In this document: one piece after another, positions 9,105-17,953 of the stretch
Layout of the letters: each line of letters opens with the position of its first letter
Position numbering within the stretch: the first letter of the stretch is position 1
Assembly: GCA_947502145.1 (NCBI GenBank)
Contig: CANMYO010000003.1
Location: 1-64,000 of the forward strand
Origin: an uncultured Paracoccaceae bacterium
GTDB lineage: Bacteria; Pseudomonadota; Alphaproteobacteria; Rhodobacterales; Rhodobacteraceae
DNA length: 64,000 bases
Direction: 5' to 3'
Program-made: the position numbers and the translations under genes
The notes under the pieces: generated by a model
What the model was told of the DNA's origin: nothing
The model's database searches: none
Seen by the model: the letters and a program-made list of their open reading frames with translations, nothing else

Positions 9105-10004
9105 CTAGTACTCAATGCCAAGTGCGCGCAGTTCGTCGAGCAGATCATAGATTGGGGCAAATGTTGCAGGCACGCCATCTGGGAACTGGTCGAACTGCGA
9201 GGTCTCGTGAAATTGTTGCATGACCTCCAAGCCCTCCGGCGTCTCGGCCATGCCGATCAAAGTGTGCGCAACAATATCGGATAGCGCCGGATCCATTTCT
9301 GCGCGGCGGACGACAACCTGGCGGGGGACGTCAATGCTTCTTGCCAGGGCGCGATATTCCCCAGGCCGGGCGGCCTCAAGAATTTCGAAACCTCTGGGAT
9401 CCGTGGCCCCCGCGTCAATCCAGCCGCGCGCCAACCACAAAACAGTGTTTTCGTCATCGCCCGTGAACACATAGCCAAGGGCATCGCCGGGGGGGAGTTC
9501 GCTCCGGTCATTTAAGCGCGTTAGACGGAGCCCTTCGCGGCTGATCATACCGGCAGGCAGCAGAAAACCGGATGTTGAGTCCGGTTCCTGAAAACCGATC
9601 TTGCGACCGGTCAAATCGCCCAGTGACTGGATCGGGCTGGCATCCGGGACCAAAATAACTGAATGATACTCCGCGACGCCGCGTTTCCACCGGCGCAAGA
9701 ATGGTATTGCCCCTACTTGCCGTGCAACTTTGGCTGCGACCAGCGGGCTATCAAAGAACAGATCGACCCGCCCTTCGCTCAGCGCCCTGGCCATTGCATC
9801 TGAACTGGGCAAGACCAAAATCTCCACGGATGTGACGCCATGTTCTCGGAGCGCGTCCTCAAGATACGCCGCCAGGGGAGTGAAGCGTAAGACGTGCTTG
9901 CGGACATTGTCATTGACGCTCCCGAGGGTAAGCGTTTCCGTGTGGGCGGCTGTTGCTGCGAAGGTGCATATCACAGTTACGATTCGGCACAGGAGTTTGA
10001 GCAT
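9105..10004 (-). CDS. PhnD-like periplasmic phosphate/phosphonate-type binding protein
   Basis: Periplasmic binding protein of 299 residues. The ATG at 10004 follows GGGGAACGAT and starts a signal peptide ending near AATAAHT (residues 19-25); a start at 10031 would put nine polar residues before it. The body fits the PhnD superfamily (TPLAAYLED, VDLFFDSPLVAAKVA, GRKIGFQEPDSTSG). No permease or ATPase gene is near; the only partner is the GGDEF/EAL gene directly downstream on the same strand. This points to sensing rather than uptake. Ligand unknown; the family binds phosphonates, phosphite and other small anions. Confidence 0.82.
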   Translation of the reverse strand: MLKLLCRIVTVICTFAATAAHTETLTLGSVNDNVRKHVLRFTPLAAYLEDALREHGVTSVEILVLPSSDAMARALSEGRVDLFFDSPLVAAKVARQVGAIPFLRRWKRGVAEYHSVILVPDASPIQSLGDLTGRKIGFQEPDSTSGFLLPAGMISREGLRLTRLNDRSELPPGDALGYVFTGDDENTVLWLARGWIDAGATDPRGFEILEAARPGEYRALARSIDVPRQVVVRRAEMDPALSDIVAHTLIGMAETPEGLEVMQQFHETSQFDQFPDGVPATFAPIYDLLDELRALGIEY

Positions 10005-10031
10005 ATCGTTCCCCAATTGATCTTTGATCAC

Positions 10032-10477
10032 CCATAAAGCTTGAAAATCGTGAATGTCGGATGAACGCGATCACAAAAATGGGCCAATACTTATCGCGAT
10101 CCCGGCCTGAAGATGTCTCGGCTCCGCAGGATTAAGGACGTTGTTATTCACCCCTATAGTCCTATTTCTTGACGAGGGGCCCGCGTAGGGATCTGGAATT
10201 TACAACGGCCGCGTGCCTTGTCATTCCGATACTGCTGGTTGTCAGCGCAGCTGTATCAATGACCGCGCGAATAACGCCTGCGAAACTTGGTGATCTCACA
10301 TCGATCGGGATCGAGATGGTCTGGAATACTATGCCGAGATTTGCAGAGAGGGCGCGTTGCATTTCGAGGCTCCGGAAGATCGGGCTGCTTTGCATAAATG
10401 ATAAGCAGATGCCAAACACTTCTGTGCTTAGCCTTGGATCTGTCCCTTTTTTATGCCGCTCCGAGTGCTCGATTGGG
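10032..10477. other. intergenic stretch without a supported gene
   Basis: Both strands have short open frames here, but none shows a recognisable motif or a good ribosome-binding site. The stretch holds the promoter region of the PhnD-like gene and ends at the transposase remnant. Confidence 0.4.
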
Positions 10478-11555
10478 TCACTTGCCTCTCGAATGCGACG
10501 GGGCTTTCCTGCCCAAGGCTGAGTGGCGTCGGCGTGGATTGTGGAAGCCGTTGATGTATTCGAAAATCGCCATCTTAGCCTGCCGCCGTGTTTCCCGTGA
10601 CCTTTCCCAGATCAGCTCTGCCTTGATGGGTTTGAAGGAGGTTTCGACGGCGGCGTTGTCGCAGCAATTGCCCTTGCCGCGCGTCGACAGGCTGAACCCG
10701 TGCTGGCGCAAGATCTTCTGATATCGTGTGAACAACATTGGCTGCCGCGATCCGCATGGTGGATGCAGTCTTGCGGCGGTGACCGGAATGCAATCGCCAT
10801 CTTCGGTGCCCTGATCGCCAGATCGCGTTTGATGCGGTTACTGACGGCACAACCAATGACGCGCCTTGAATGCAGGTCGATGATGACAGCCAGATAATGC
10901 CAGCCCGCGCGGGTCCAGACATAGCTGATGTCGCCCGCCCATTTCTGGTTTGGTGCATCTGCCATGAAGTCACGATCCATCAGATTTGGCGCGATGTTGA
11001 ACTTGTGATCGCTATCGGTTGTCACCTTGTGTTTGCGGGTTCTGACAACAGATATGCCGTTCTGGCGCATCAGACGGCCAACGCGACGATGGTCCACATC
11101 CACTGCCCAGGCTGAGGCGCGACCGTTCTTTGACATGCGCCAGTGTGACCAGATCAGATCGCTGTTTGCGGCTGGCTGGGCGGCTTTGAATTGCACGTCA
11201 TCCACATGTGCTGACGCCAACGACATCACACAGCCGATTGGCTGGGAAATCGGTCCTATGTTCTTCGACAAACCCAAATCTCACTGTTTTGGACCCGCGA
11301 AGAACTGGGTCGCCATTTCTAAGATCGCCCTTTCCTGCTTCATGAGCCAGTTCTCCCGTCGAAGTCGGCCATTCTCGCGAGCCGGGCCAAAACTTCCTTC
11401 GACACCACATCCGTGTCTCAGTGAGCTGTGATCCATGTGTTCAACGTCGACATCCCGACGTCTGGATCATCAGCCACCTGCTGACAGGTCAGCCCGCTGG
11501 TCAGCGCGATCCGCACCGCATCTTTGCGAAATTCATCCGTCCGGTTCATCCCCAT
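10478..11555 (-). pseudogene. IS3-family transposase remnant (orfA + orfB, frameshifted)
   Basis: The orfA start is clear: AGGAGG precedes ATG 11555, and the protein begins MGMNRTDEFRKDAVRIALTS, an IS3-type helix-turn-helix protein, but stops after about 45 codons. The orfB part is spread over at least three frames: a start segment FVEEHRTDFPANRL near 11280, a middle part with HRRVGRLMRQNGISVVRTRK and GDISYVWT at 10740-11070, and an end with NCCDNAAVETSFKPIKAEL from 10478 to 10738. The catalytic Asp, Asp and Glu can still be read, but in different frames. It cannot make active transposase without several frameshifts. No clean terminal repeats or target duplication could be identified. Confidence 0.85.
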
Positions 11556-11870
11556 AGCTCGCCTCCTTTGATGCAATAAATGCTATCAACGGAACGCCAT
11601 CAATCCGCGACACGTCCACGGTGCATTGTGGCGGACCCACACGCTCCAGACAAAACTGCCCTGTTTCCTTGCCGTATATACCTGAGCAGGGAACCTGCGC
11701 GGTCATGGTGCAAGATTCGCTATGTTGAGACGATATTCTCCAAATTGTCAGTTTGTGTGTTTTTAATAGAGACTCAGCGTCACCAAAGGCCTACGGTTCT
11801 CATCCGAAGCGATTTGATCGTGCCTCTACCATAGTACTTTCATGCATCGCTCAATCCCGCCCGGAGCCAA
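11556..11870. other. spacer between IS remnant and BLUF gene
   Basis: No gene is supported. The stretch must hold the outer end of the IS3 remnant and the promoter of the BLUF gene; GGAG at 11863-11866 is the likely ribosome-binding site for that gene. Confidence 0.35.
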
Positions 11871-11900
11871 ATCATCACAAGCCTCATCCAGATCGTTTAT

Positions 11901-12290
11901 GTGTCACAACCGTTCGGGTTCGATGAGCCCACACTGGCAGGCATTTTGATTGATGCCAGACGCTGCAATAAGCGGGATGACGTGACCGGCGCGCTGGTTT
12001 GTCGACACGACATCTACCTCCAGCTACTTGAAGGCCCGGAGAATGCAGTGCGCGCAGCCTATTCACGGATACGTCGCGATGATCGCCATGCAGGGGTCAA
12101 AGAACTCCTGAATCGCAAGATACAAAGTCGATTGTTTGCAGATTGGGCGATGCTTCATGATCCTGCAAAGACGTGGATTTGGACAGAAGAAGAAATCGCT
12201 AACGCGGCACTTGATCGCGCGGAGCCAACAGATATCATGAAAGTATTCAAAGACCTATCGGATCGGTCCGAGAAACCGGCTGCGCATTGA
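11901..12290 (+). CDS. BLUF-domain blue-light sensor, unusual start
   Basis: Short BLUF protein (flavin-binding blue-light sensor), 129 residues from GTG 11901. The conserved Asn (ARRCNKRDDVTG), Gln (YLQLLEGP) and Trp (FADWAM) of the flavin pocket are present. However the essential Tyr and first strand (ITSLIQIVYVS) lie just before this GTG in the same frame. The frame is open back to a TAG at 11832, but it has no ATG, GTG or TTG before 11901. GGAG at 11863-11866 sits four bases before ATC ATC at 11871, so translation may begin at a non-standard ATC (139 residues) or the start codon may be mutated. A 2OG-Fe(II) oxygenase gene follows 46 bases later and may be co-transcribed. Confidence 0.8.
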   Translation: MSQPFGFDEPTLAGILIDARRCNKRDDVTGALVCRHDIYLQLLEGPENAVRAAYSRIRRDDRHAGVKELLNRKIQSRLFADWAMLHDPAKTWIWTEEEIANAALDRAEPTDIMKVFKDLSDRSEKPAAH

Positions 12291-12336
12291 TGCAATCCCT
12301 TCACGCGTCGACGCATACGCGATCCACGATTTGTAA

Positions 12337-12900
12337 ATGGTGGGCGGAATGATGGGTGTGCACTCAGTGCCCGACGCGTTTACCACAGGAGAATGTGATC
12401 ACATTGTTGCGGCAATTGCCAACATCCCTACTGATGACGCGCTGCTTGTGGGCCGTAATCGGGATCTCGATCTGCGTCATGCAGAACTCGTTTGGATGGA
12501 CGATGTCGGAAACCTAAGCTGGGTGATGACCCGGTTAATTGAACTTGTCATTCAATCCAACAAGCACCAGTTTGATTTCGATGTGCGCGAGTTTGCAGAA
12601 AGCCCGCAAATTGCCAGCTATGATGCGGCAAAAGGGGGTCATTTTGCGTGGCATTCTGACATTGGTCATGGACTTTTGGCTGGTAAGAGAAAGCTCACAC
12701 TTGTGCTACAGTTGAGCAATCCGGGCACCTACGATGGGGGTGACCTGGAGATCAGGCCAAGTGCTCACGTCCTATTGGCCAATCGGGCGCAAGGGTCTGT
12801 CAGCGTGTTTCCGAGCTTTGCACTGCATCAAGTAACGCCGATTAAGAGAGGCATTCGGCGTTCGCTTACCGTCTGGGCGCATGGCCCCCCGTTTCGCTGA
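12337..12900 (+). CDS. 2OG-Fe(II) oxygenase (PKHD/prolyl hydroxylase type)
   Basis: Non-haem iron dioxygenase of 187 residues that uses 2-oxoglutarate. The iron ligands can be read: His106 and Asp108 in FAWHSDIGHG, and His164 in FALHQVTPI; the 2-oxoglutarate-binding Arg follows in RRSLTVWAHG. GDLEI between them is the usual family strand. Starts at 12337, 12349 and 12352 are all possible; GGTGGGCGGA just before 12349 could serve the latter two. It lies directly downstream of the BLUF gene on the same strand. The hydroxylated substrate (protein or small molecule) cannot be told. Confidence 0.8.
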   Translation: MVGGMMGVHSVPDAFTTGECDHIVAAIANIPTDDALLVGRNRDLDLRHAELVWMDDVGNLSWVMTRLIELVIQSNKHQFDFDVREFAESPQIASYDAAKGGHFAWHSDIGHGLLAGKRKLTLVLQLSNPGTYDGGDLEIRPSAHVLLANRAQGSVSVFPSFALHQVTPIKRGIRRSLTVWAHGPPFR

Positions 12901-13303
12901 ACGCGGCTCGAAGAGGTCAAGTGCTAGCAACCACCGGCTCTGTTTGGAAAAGGGGCATGTCAGCTAGCATTGTAAATTAGGTGCTGGGCGACTACATAAG
13001 ACATACAAAGTTGTGGTTTTCTTCGGTAAAGTCGCATCGACTGCCAGAGCCAGTTGCAATTATCTATCATTAAAATTCGATTGTCGCATGCCGTAACAGG
13101 GCTCTGACGCTTGGGACGGTTGGCGTTGTTGTCGTACACAACCATGGGTCATGTTCGTCCGCCTTGGTGGCCGAACTGACCAGCGATTTGCGCCTGTGCA
13201 TTGAGTACGAGTCGTCGATAAATCGACCTCGAGACGGCTCTGACAAAATGTCTTGTCAGCGCAAAAACAGCGTGGCGGCGCCTTCTCCGTCAAAGGATCA
13301 AAA
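12901..13303. other. intergenic stretch with small inverted repeat
   Basis: No gene is supported. GTCGATAAATCGAC at 13214-13227 is a perfect 6-bp inverted repeat with an AA loop. AAAGGA at 13292-13297 is the ribosome-binding site of the next gene. Confidence 0.35.
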
Positions 13304-13657
13304 ATGACTTTTCCTGAATGGACGAAACCCGGCCTATACGGTGCCTTGGGTGGCGCAATTGCGATCTCTATACTTGGATTCACTTGGGGTGGCTGGACAA
13401 CAAGTGGCAGCGCCAAATCCATGGCGACGGACTTAGCATCTGAGGAGGTGACGTTAGCGATGGTTCCGGTATGCCTCAACATGTCTGCGGCTGACCCAGA
13501 ACGCACAGAGAAACTCGCGGTTCTACAAGAAGTCTCCGGCTTTGGCCGCCGCAATGCAATGATGGAAACAGGCTGGGCGACCCGCCCCGGTTCCGATATG
13601 CCAGACCGTGACCTCGCAGATGCTTGCCTCGCGGGGCTTGAGTTGGATGGATCTTAA
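13304..13657 (+). CDS. conserved small membrane-anchored protein of unknown function
   Basis: Protein of 117 residues; ATG 13304 follows AAAGGA with good spacing. One transmembrane helix (about residues 9-28, GALGGAIAISILGFTWGG) is followed by a soluble tail with VPVCLNMSAADPERTEKL and ARPGSDMPDRDLADACL-like motifs. I know similar proteins as unnamed conserved proteins in Rhodobacterales and other alphaproteobacteria; no function is established. The tail probably lies in the periplasm. The next gene starts 46 bases after its stop. Confidence 0.7.
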   Translation: MTFPEWTKPGLYGALGGAIAISILGFTWGGWTTSGSAKSMATDLASEEVTLAMVPVCLNMSAADPERTEKLAVLQEVSGFGRRNAMMETGWATRPGSDMPDRDLADACLAGLELDGS

Positions 13658-13703
13658 TTCAAGCGTGAGGCCGCAAACTTCACCGGTAATTTGCGGGACA
13701 CCG

Positions 13704-14474
13704 ATGTTTGTGAACACCCGACTGCTTTGGGGCGCTTTTATGGCCCCCATCTTTGCTCTGCTACTCTTTGCAATGCCGGCCCTTGCCCAAACCGTGCCGG
13801 AAAACGCCAGCGCAAAGAGCTATGGAGATGGTTGGGAATGCAATGTCGGGTATCGCCTCACGGATGAGACCTGTGCAGCGATTGTGGTCCCTGAAAACGC
13901 CTATCAGACAAACCGCACCTATGGACCCGGATGGGAATGTCATCACGGCTTTCGCAAGATCAATGAAACTGACTGTGTTACTATAGTTGTTCCCGATAGT
14001 GGGTTTCTAGACCCGTCCGGTGAACGTTGGCACTGCCTGCGCGGATTTTTCAAAGTCGATGATACTTGCCAAAAGATCGTCTTGCCTGAGAACGGCTATC
14101 TGCTGGACGCGACCTATGGGCCCGCTTGGGCATGTGGACGCGGGTTCGAAAAGGTAGGTGACAGTTGCTCCGCAATCGCGGTCCCGGTCAACGGATACCT
14201 GAACGATACTGTCTACGGTCTGCCTTGGTCATGTGAACGTGGGTTCTTCGAACAAGACGGGCTGTGCGCGGCCGTGGATATCCCGGAATTCGCATATTTT
14301 CACGATGCAGCTTTCGGCGAGGGTTGGAAATGCCAGCGGGGATATGAAGTTTTGGGTGAAGGATGTGAGGCGATAAACATGCCCGCGAACGCCCATCTCG
14401 ACAGGTCCGGCAACCGCTGGGAATGCAACCGAAACTTCCAAAAGTCCAAGGGCCTGTGCGTTCTCAGGAATTGA
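13704..14474 (+). CDS. secreted seven-repeat Cys/Trp-rich protein
   Basis: Protein of 256 residues from ATG 13704 with a signal peptide ending at AMPALAQ. The mature part is seven tandem repeats of 31-36 residues. Each follows the plan: (V/L)PENA-like turn, Y-G-x-x-W-x-C, two to three residues, G-(Y/F), about eight residues, C, then a hydrophobic pair. Examples are YGPGWECHHGF, YGPAWACGRGF and FGEGWKCQRGY. Two cysteines per repeat suggest one disulfide each in the periplasm or outside the cell. I cannot name the family; such units recall small repeat modules in extracellular or envelope proteins. An in-frame ATG at 13740 would shorten the signal peptide. Confidence 0.75.
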   Translation: MFVNTRLLWGAFMAPIFALLLFAMPALAQTVPENASAKSYGDGWECNVGYRLTDETCAAIVVPENAYQTNRTYGPGWECHHGFRKINETDCVTIVVPDSGFLDPSGERWHCLRGFFKVDDTCQKIVLPENGYLLDATYGPAWACGRGFEKVGDSCSAIAVPVNGYLNDTVYGLPWSCERGFFEQDGLCAAVDIPEFAYFHDAAFGEGWKCQRGYEVLGEGCEAINMPANAHLDRSGNRWECNRNFQKSKGLCVLRN

Positions 14475-14541
14475 ACGCAGTGCACCGCAACATCCAATTC
14501 AATATCCTGTCGAGCAAAAGCCTCGTCATCAAAAGGAAGAT

Positions 14542-15735
14542 ATGATGATATCCGAACTCCAGTCGGTAGATACCGTTCGCCGACCAGCCAGTGGCGCTCA
14601 AGCGCCGCCCCCGATCCATGATACTCTGGAACGATCACCTGCGGTTACTCAGACCCCGACAGCAGTTGTCTATTGCGAGGGCAACTTTGCCAAAATTGAC
14701 GGCAAAACGGCCAACGGCCTCGTCCGTCATTCAGAGGCCTATCGGATTGTCTCGGTCATCGACAGCACGTATAGCGGCAAGAACGCCGGGCTGGTTCTTG
14801 ACGGCGTGCTCAACGATATACCAATTCTCGAAAGCCTGAAGACTGCTTTCGCCTGCGCACCCTCCATACCTAATACCTTCATCTATGGAATGGCCCCCTC
14901 AACAGGGCGTCTTTCGACTGCTGACCGTGGTGTTGTGCTGGATGCGATTGCGCGCGGCATGAACATCGTCAGTGGCCTGCATGAATATCTGAGTGATGAC
15001 CCTGAAATTGCGCAAGCCGCATGGGACAGACAGGTCACCATCCGAGACATCCGCAAACCCAAACCCAGCAAAGACATGCGCCTGTTCGACGGCAGTGTTG
15101 CGAACGTCCATGCGCTACGCATCGCAGTACTGGGGACCGATTGCGCGATAGGAAAACGGACCACGGCGACGGTCTTGGCGCGCGCCCTCAATGCAAAGGG
15201 CATCAATACCGTGTTAGTTGGCACAGGCCAGACGGGCCTGATGCAGGGCGCCAAATACGGTGTGGCCATGGACGCCGTCCCGCCCCAATTCTGCTGCGGC
15301 GAACTTGAGGGCGCGATTGTCGCAGCCTCAGAAGCTGAACAACCCGATGTTATTTTGATCGAGGGCCAAGGCGCATTGAGCCATCCCGCGTTCTGTACAT
15401 CGGCCTTTATCCTGCGCGGCAGCCAGCCGGACGCTGTTATCCTTCAGCACGCACCAAAACGCGCCCATCGCTGTGACTTTCCCAATATGCCAATGCCCAC
15501 ACCGGCAAGCGAGATTGCTTTGATCGAGGCCTTTTCTGACACCAAGGTCATCGGCATCACGCTCAACCACGAGGGGATGTCCGAAGCCGAGATCACAAGT
15601 ACGATCGCGACCCAAAGCCAAATACTTGCGCTGCCCATCACCGACGCGCTCAGCAGACCTTCAGCACATTTGCTTGCGATGGTAGTTGCGGCATATCCCG
15701 GCCTGCAGCAAGGAACACCCGTGGCCGCGATTTGA
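14542..15735 (+). CDS. DUF1611 family protein (DgcN-like)
   Basis: Cytoplasmic protein of 397 residues with the DUF1611 plan: an N-terminal Rossmann-like part (residues 35-190, VVYCEGNFAKIDGKTANGLVR) and a P-loop domain with GTDCAIGKRTTA near 200 and LIEGQGALSHPA near 275. AAGGAAGAT precedes ATG 14542. DgcN, a member of this family, acetylates D-glutamate in marine bacteria; its usual partner DgcA is an enolase-fold epimerase. Here the coupled partner is instead a PLP-dependent racemase whose TTG start overlaps this stop. The pair probably acts on a D- or L-amino acid or an acylated form. The N-terminus, about 30 proline-rich residues, is longer than usual. Confidence 0.8.
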   Translation: MMISELQSVDTVRRPASGAQAPPPIHDTLERSPAVTQTPTAVVYCEGNFAKIDGKTANGLVRHSEAYRIVSVIDSTYSGKNAGLVLDGVLNDIPILESLKTAFACAPSIPNTFIYGMAPSTGRLSTADRGVVLDAIARGMNIVSGLHEYLSDDPEIAQAAWDRQVTIRDIRKPKPSKDMRLFDGSVANVHALRIAVLGTDCAIGKRTTATVLARALNAKGINTVLVGTGQTGLMQGAKYGVAMDAVPPQFCCGELEGAIVAASEAEQPDVILIEGQGALSHPAFCTSAFILRGSQPDAVILQHAPKRAHRCDFPNMPMPTPASEIALIEAFSDTKVIGITLNHEGMSEAEITSTIATQSQILALPITDALSRPSAHLLAMVVAAYPGLQQGTPVAAI

Positions 15736-16853
15736 GCTGCCCTCGGATAGAAGTTGATCTGCGCAATATACGCCACAACACGCGAACCGTTGTCGAGCGA
15801 TTGAAAGGGCGGGGCATACGGGTGACTGCGGTGACCAAAGCGGTCCGTGGGCATCCTGCTATTGCACAGGCCATGCTTGACAGCGGCGCTACGGGCTTGG
15901 CTGAGGCGCGTGTAAGCAATGTGAAGCGGTTACGCCAAGCTGGCATGACATGCCAAATCACATTGATCCGGACGCCAATGCTGAGTCAGGTCGATGATGT
16001 CGTGCAGTACTGTGACGCGAGCTACAACACAGAGATGACTGTGATCGCAGCATTGGCCGCGATTGCACGCCGAAAAGGCAAGGTGCACGGTATAATTCTG
16101 ATGGTCGAAATGGGTGATCTGCGCGAAGGGATCATGCCACAAAACATTGGACACATTGGACAGCAAGTCGCGGACTTGCCCGGTGTGGCGCTGAAAGGCA
16201 TCGGTACCAACTTCGCCTGTCTGAGCGGCAAGGCCCCTACGGCTACCAGAATGCAGGCATTGACCGTACTTGCCAGTGAAGTCGAGGGGCGGTGCGGCCC
16301 ATTCCTTGAGACGGTATCTGGCGGCAACTCTGCAAATTTGCCCTGGGCGTTCGGCGCGCGCGCTACCGGCCGGATCAACGATCTGCGCCTTGGGGAAGCC
16401 ATACTGCTTGGCGTGGATCCGATCACCGGAAATCAGATTGGTGGTATGTTTCGAGACACCTTTACGCTTGTCGCCGAAGTGATCGAAACCGACACCAAGA
16501 CAGTGAGCCTAGTTGCAAGCACGGCGGAGCACGCACCGGCAATCATTGGGGTCGTTCCGGCCACCTCAGAAACGACACGGATCATTCTTGCCCTTGGAAA
16601 CCAAGACGTAGATGTAGCGGGGCTTTCGATGCCTGCTGGCTGCACGCTTATCGGTGCGACAAGCGATCATATCGTCATTGGCACGAACGATCAGACGCTC
16701 CGCGTTGGATCGGAAATGCGATTCCAGATGAACTATAGCGCGCTGATGCGCGCCGTGGCCGCGCCTGACATTCAAACGATCCTACACAATGACCGGCCCC
16801 GGTCGATGGTAAGCGTATCGCATGGTCCAAAGAATCACCTGGCATTGGTTTGA
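15732..16853 (+). CDS. alanine/ornithine racemase-like PLP enzyme
   Basis: Protein of 373 residues with the N-terminal PLP-barrel of alanine racemase. Lys36 in VTAVTKAVRG is the PLP-binding lysine. IRTPMLSQVDDVV, VSGGNSANLPWA and RLGEAILLGVDP match the Orr-type racemase branch (ornithine racemase of Clostridia and relatives) rather than Alr. The start is TTG 15732, sharing TTGA with the stop of the DUF1611 gene; no ATG is available near the first conserved strand. Translational coupling and co-occurrence suggest that the two proteins act in one amino-acid pathway. Substrate unknown. Confidence 0.8.
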   Translation: MSCPRIEVDLRNIRHNTRTVVERLKGRGIRVTAVTKAVRGHPAIAQAMLDSGATGLAEARVSNVKRLRQAGMTCQITLIRTPMLSQVDDVVQYCDASYNTEMTVIAALAAIARRKGKVHGIILMVEMGDLREGIMPQNIGHIGQQVADLPGVALKGIGTNFACLSGKAPTATRMQALTVLASEVEGRCGPFLETVSGGNSANLPWAFGARATGRINDLRLGEAILLGVDPITGNQIGGMFRDTFTLVAEVIETDTKTVSLVASTAEHAPAIIGVVPATSETTRIILALGNQDVDVAGLSMPAGCTLIGATSDHIVIGTNDQTLRVGSEMRFQMNYSALMRAVAAPDIQTILHNDRPRSMVSVSHGPKNHLALV

Positions 16854-16903
16854 CCGACAGTGTTGGGGCCCGATAAAGAAATATTAAAAGAGGAATTTGT
16901 CAC

Positions 16904-17095
16904 TTGGCAAAACTAACAAAAACAAGCCTGTTCAAGGCCCAAGCTCCCAAAGCTGAAACACCATTGGACAAGACAACCCGCATCGTTGGCAAGATGGTCG
17001 AAGATGAGGCCGAGCAGCGCCAAGCCAAGAACGAACGTCTTCGCAACGCGCGTCTTGAACGGGAGGCCAACACTCCGACGAAGCCGACGCGGTAG
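16904..17095 (+). CDS. small basic conserved protein (DUF4169-like)
   Basis: Peptide of 63 residues, highly charged and without hydrophobic segments (KTTRIVGKMVEDEAEQRQA, RLRNARLERE). TTG 16904 is preceded by GAGGAA ten bases upstream. The sequence recalls small DUF4169-type or similar Rhodobacterales proteins of unknown role. It follows the racemase gene by 50 bases on the same strand and could belong to that transcript. Mostly helical by composition. Confidence 0.6.
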   Translation: MAKLTKTSLFKAQAPKAETPLDKTTRIVGKMVEDEAEQRQAKNERLRNARLEREANTPTKPTR

Positions 17096-17499
17096 GGGCG
17101 TAGGAATGGTTCAACTAAGGCGACCACATCGCAACAACCGACGTTTCGCCTGCGTCTTTCAATCTGCCTAAGCGACCAGACACACCAGAGGGAATTTGCC
17201 AATGACCCACGCAGACGAGAGCATAACAAAAAATCACTATATTTGTCAGACATAGGTGGAACAGATGCCAGGGCGCGACAGACACGCGAGCCTGAAGATT
17301 GGCAATCCATTTCAGTATTCCGCGGCAGCAGAAGCTCAGAACAGAGCCAAACGGGAAGCCCAATCCGAGGTTTGCGCAGGTGCTGATGCCCATATGATAT
17401 GTGAAGACCTGACAGTGGTGAGGTCGGATCACAGAGCTACCTTTGGTCGTCCCCCACTGTGTTGGTCCTTCGCCATGTTCAGGTGAACGGAGGAAACAC
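17096..17499. other. stretch before IS remnant, no supported gene
   Basis: A frame is open from about 17105 to 17384 but has no convincing start and no recognisable motif. The right end probably includes the outer end of the IS3 remnant that starts at 17500. Confidence 0.35.
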
Positions 17500-17953
17500 A
17501 TGGTATTCAAGCGACCAAAGCCGGAAGCGATTGTTACGACGTCACAGCAGGTTGAGGTTTTGACGGGCAAGGGGTGCCGCGTCCTGAGACAGCATCGATC
17601 CACGCAACGCAAATTGCCGTAGGGCGTTCTGAGGAAGGGCGTATTGTTGCAGAAGTAACCGAACTGGTCCGGCAACAAGGCCGATATGGCTATCGTCGGA
17701 TTGCTGCGTTGGGAGAACGGCTATTGCGAAGGCTCCAATGCGCGCTTCCGCGATAGGTTCCAGAACGGCGAGATCTTCCACAGCCTGAAAGAAGCCAAGA
17801 TCCTGACCTATGAATAGAGGAAACAATACAACACGAAGCGTCCGTATGGTGCTTTCGGCGACCGCCCTCCGGCCCCGGAAGCCATCAGCCAGATGAAACC
17901 CAGGCCGATCATGCACTCACAATCAGATTGGACCACTCAGGTGGGGCTGATCA
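17500..17953 (+). mobile_element. IS3-family remnant with internal deletion
   Basis: GGAGG precedes ATG 17500, which begins an orfA product VFKRPKPEAIVTTSQQVEVL. After about 25 codons the sequence jumps to orfB-like text in several frames: RVLRQHRSTQRKLP near 17580, LVRQQGRYGYRRIAALGE near 17667, then ENGYCEGSNARFRDRFQNGE at about 17718-17780 and NTKRPYGAFGDRPPAPEAI at 17830-17890. The central catalytic part is missing. The right end TGATCAGCCCCAC (complement, at 17941-17953) is shared with the remnant at 57063, so both derive from one IS type. Confidence 0.8.

Noticed and set aside
10169-10522. Plus-strand frame of 117 codons beside the IS3 remnant
   Set aside because: No motif, no ribosome-binding site, and it runs into the transposase remnant on the other strand.
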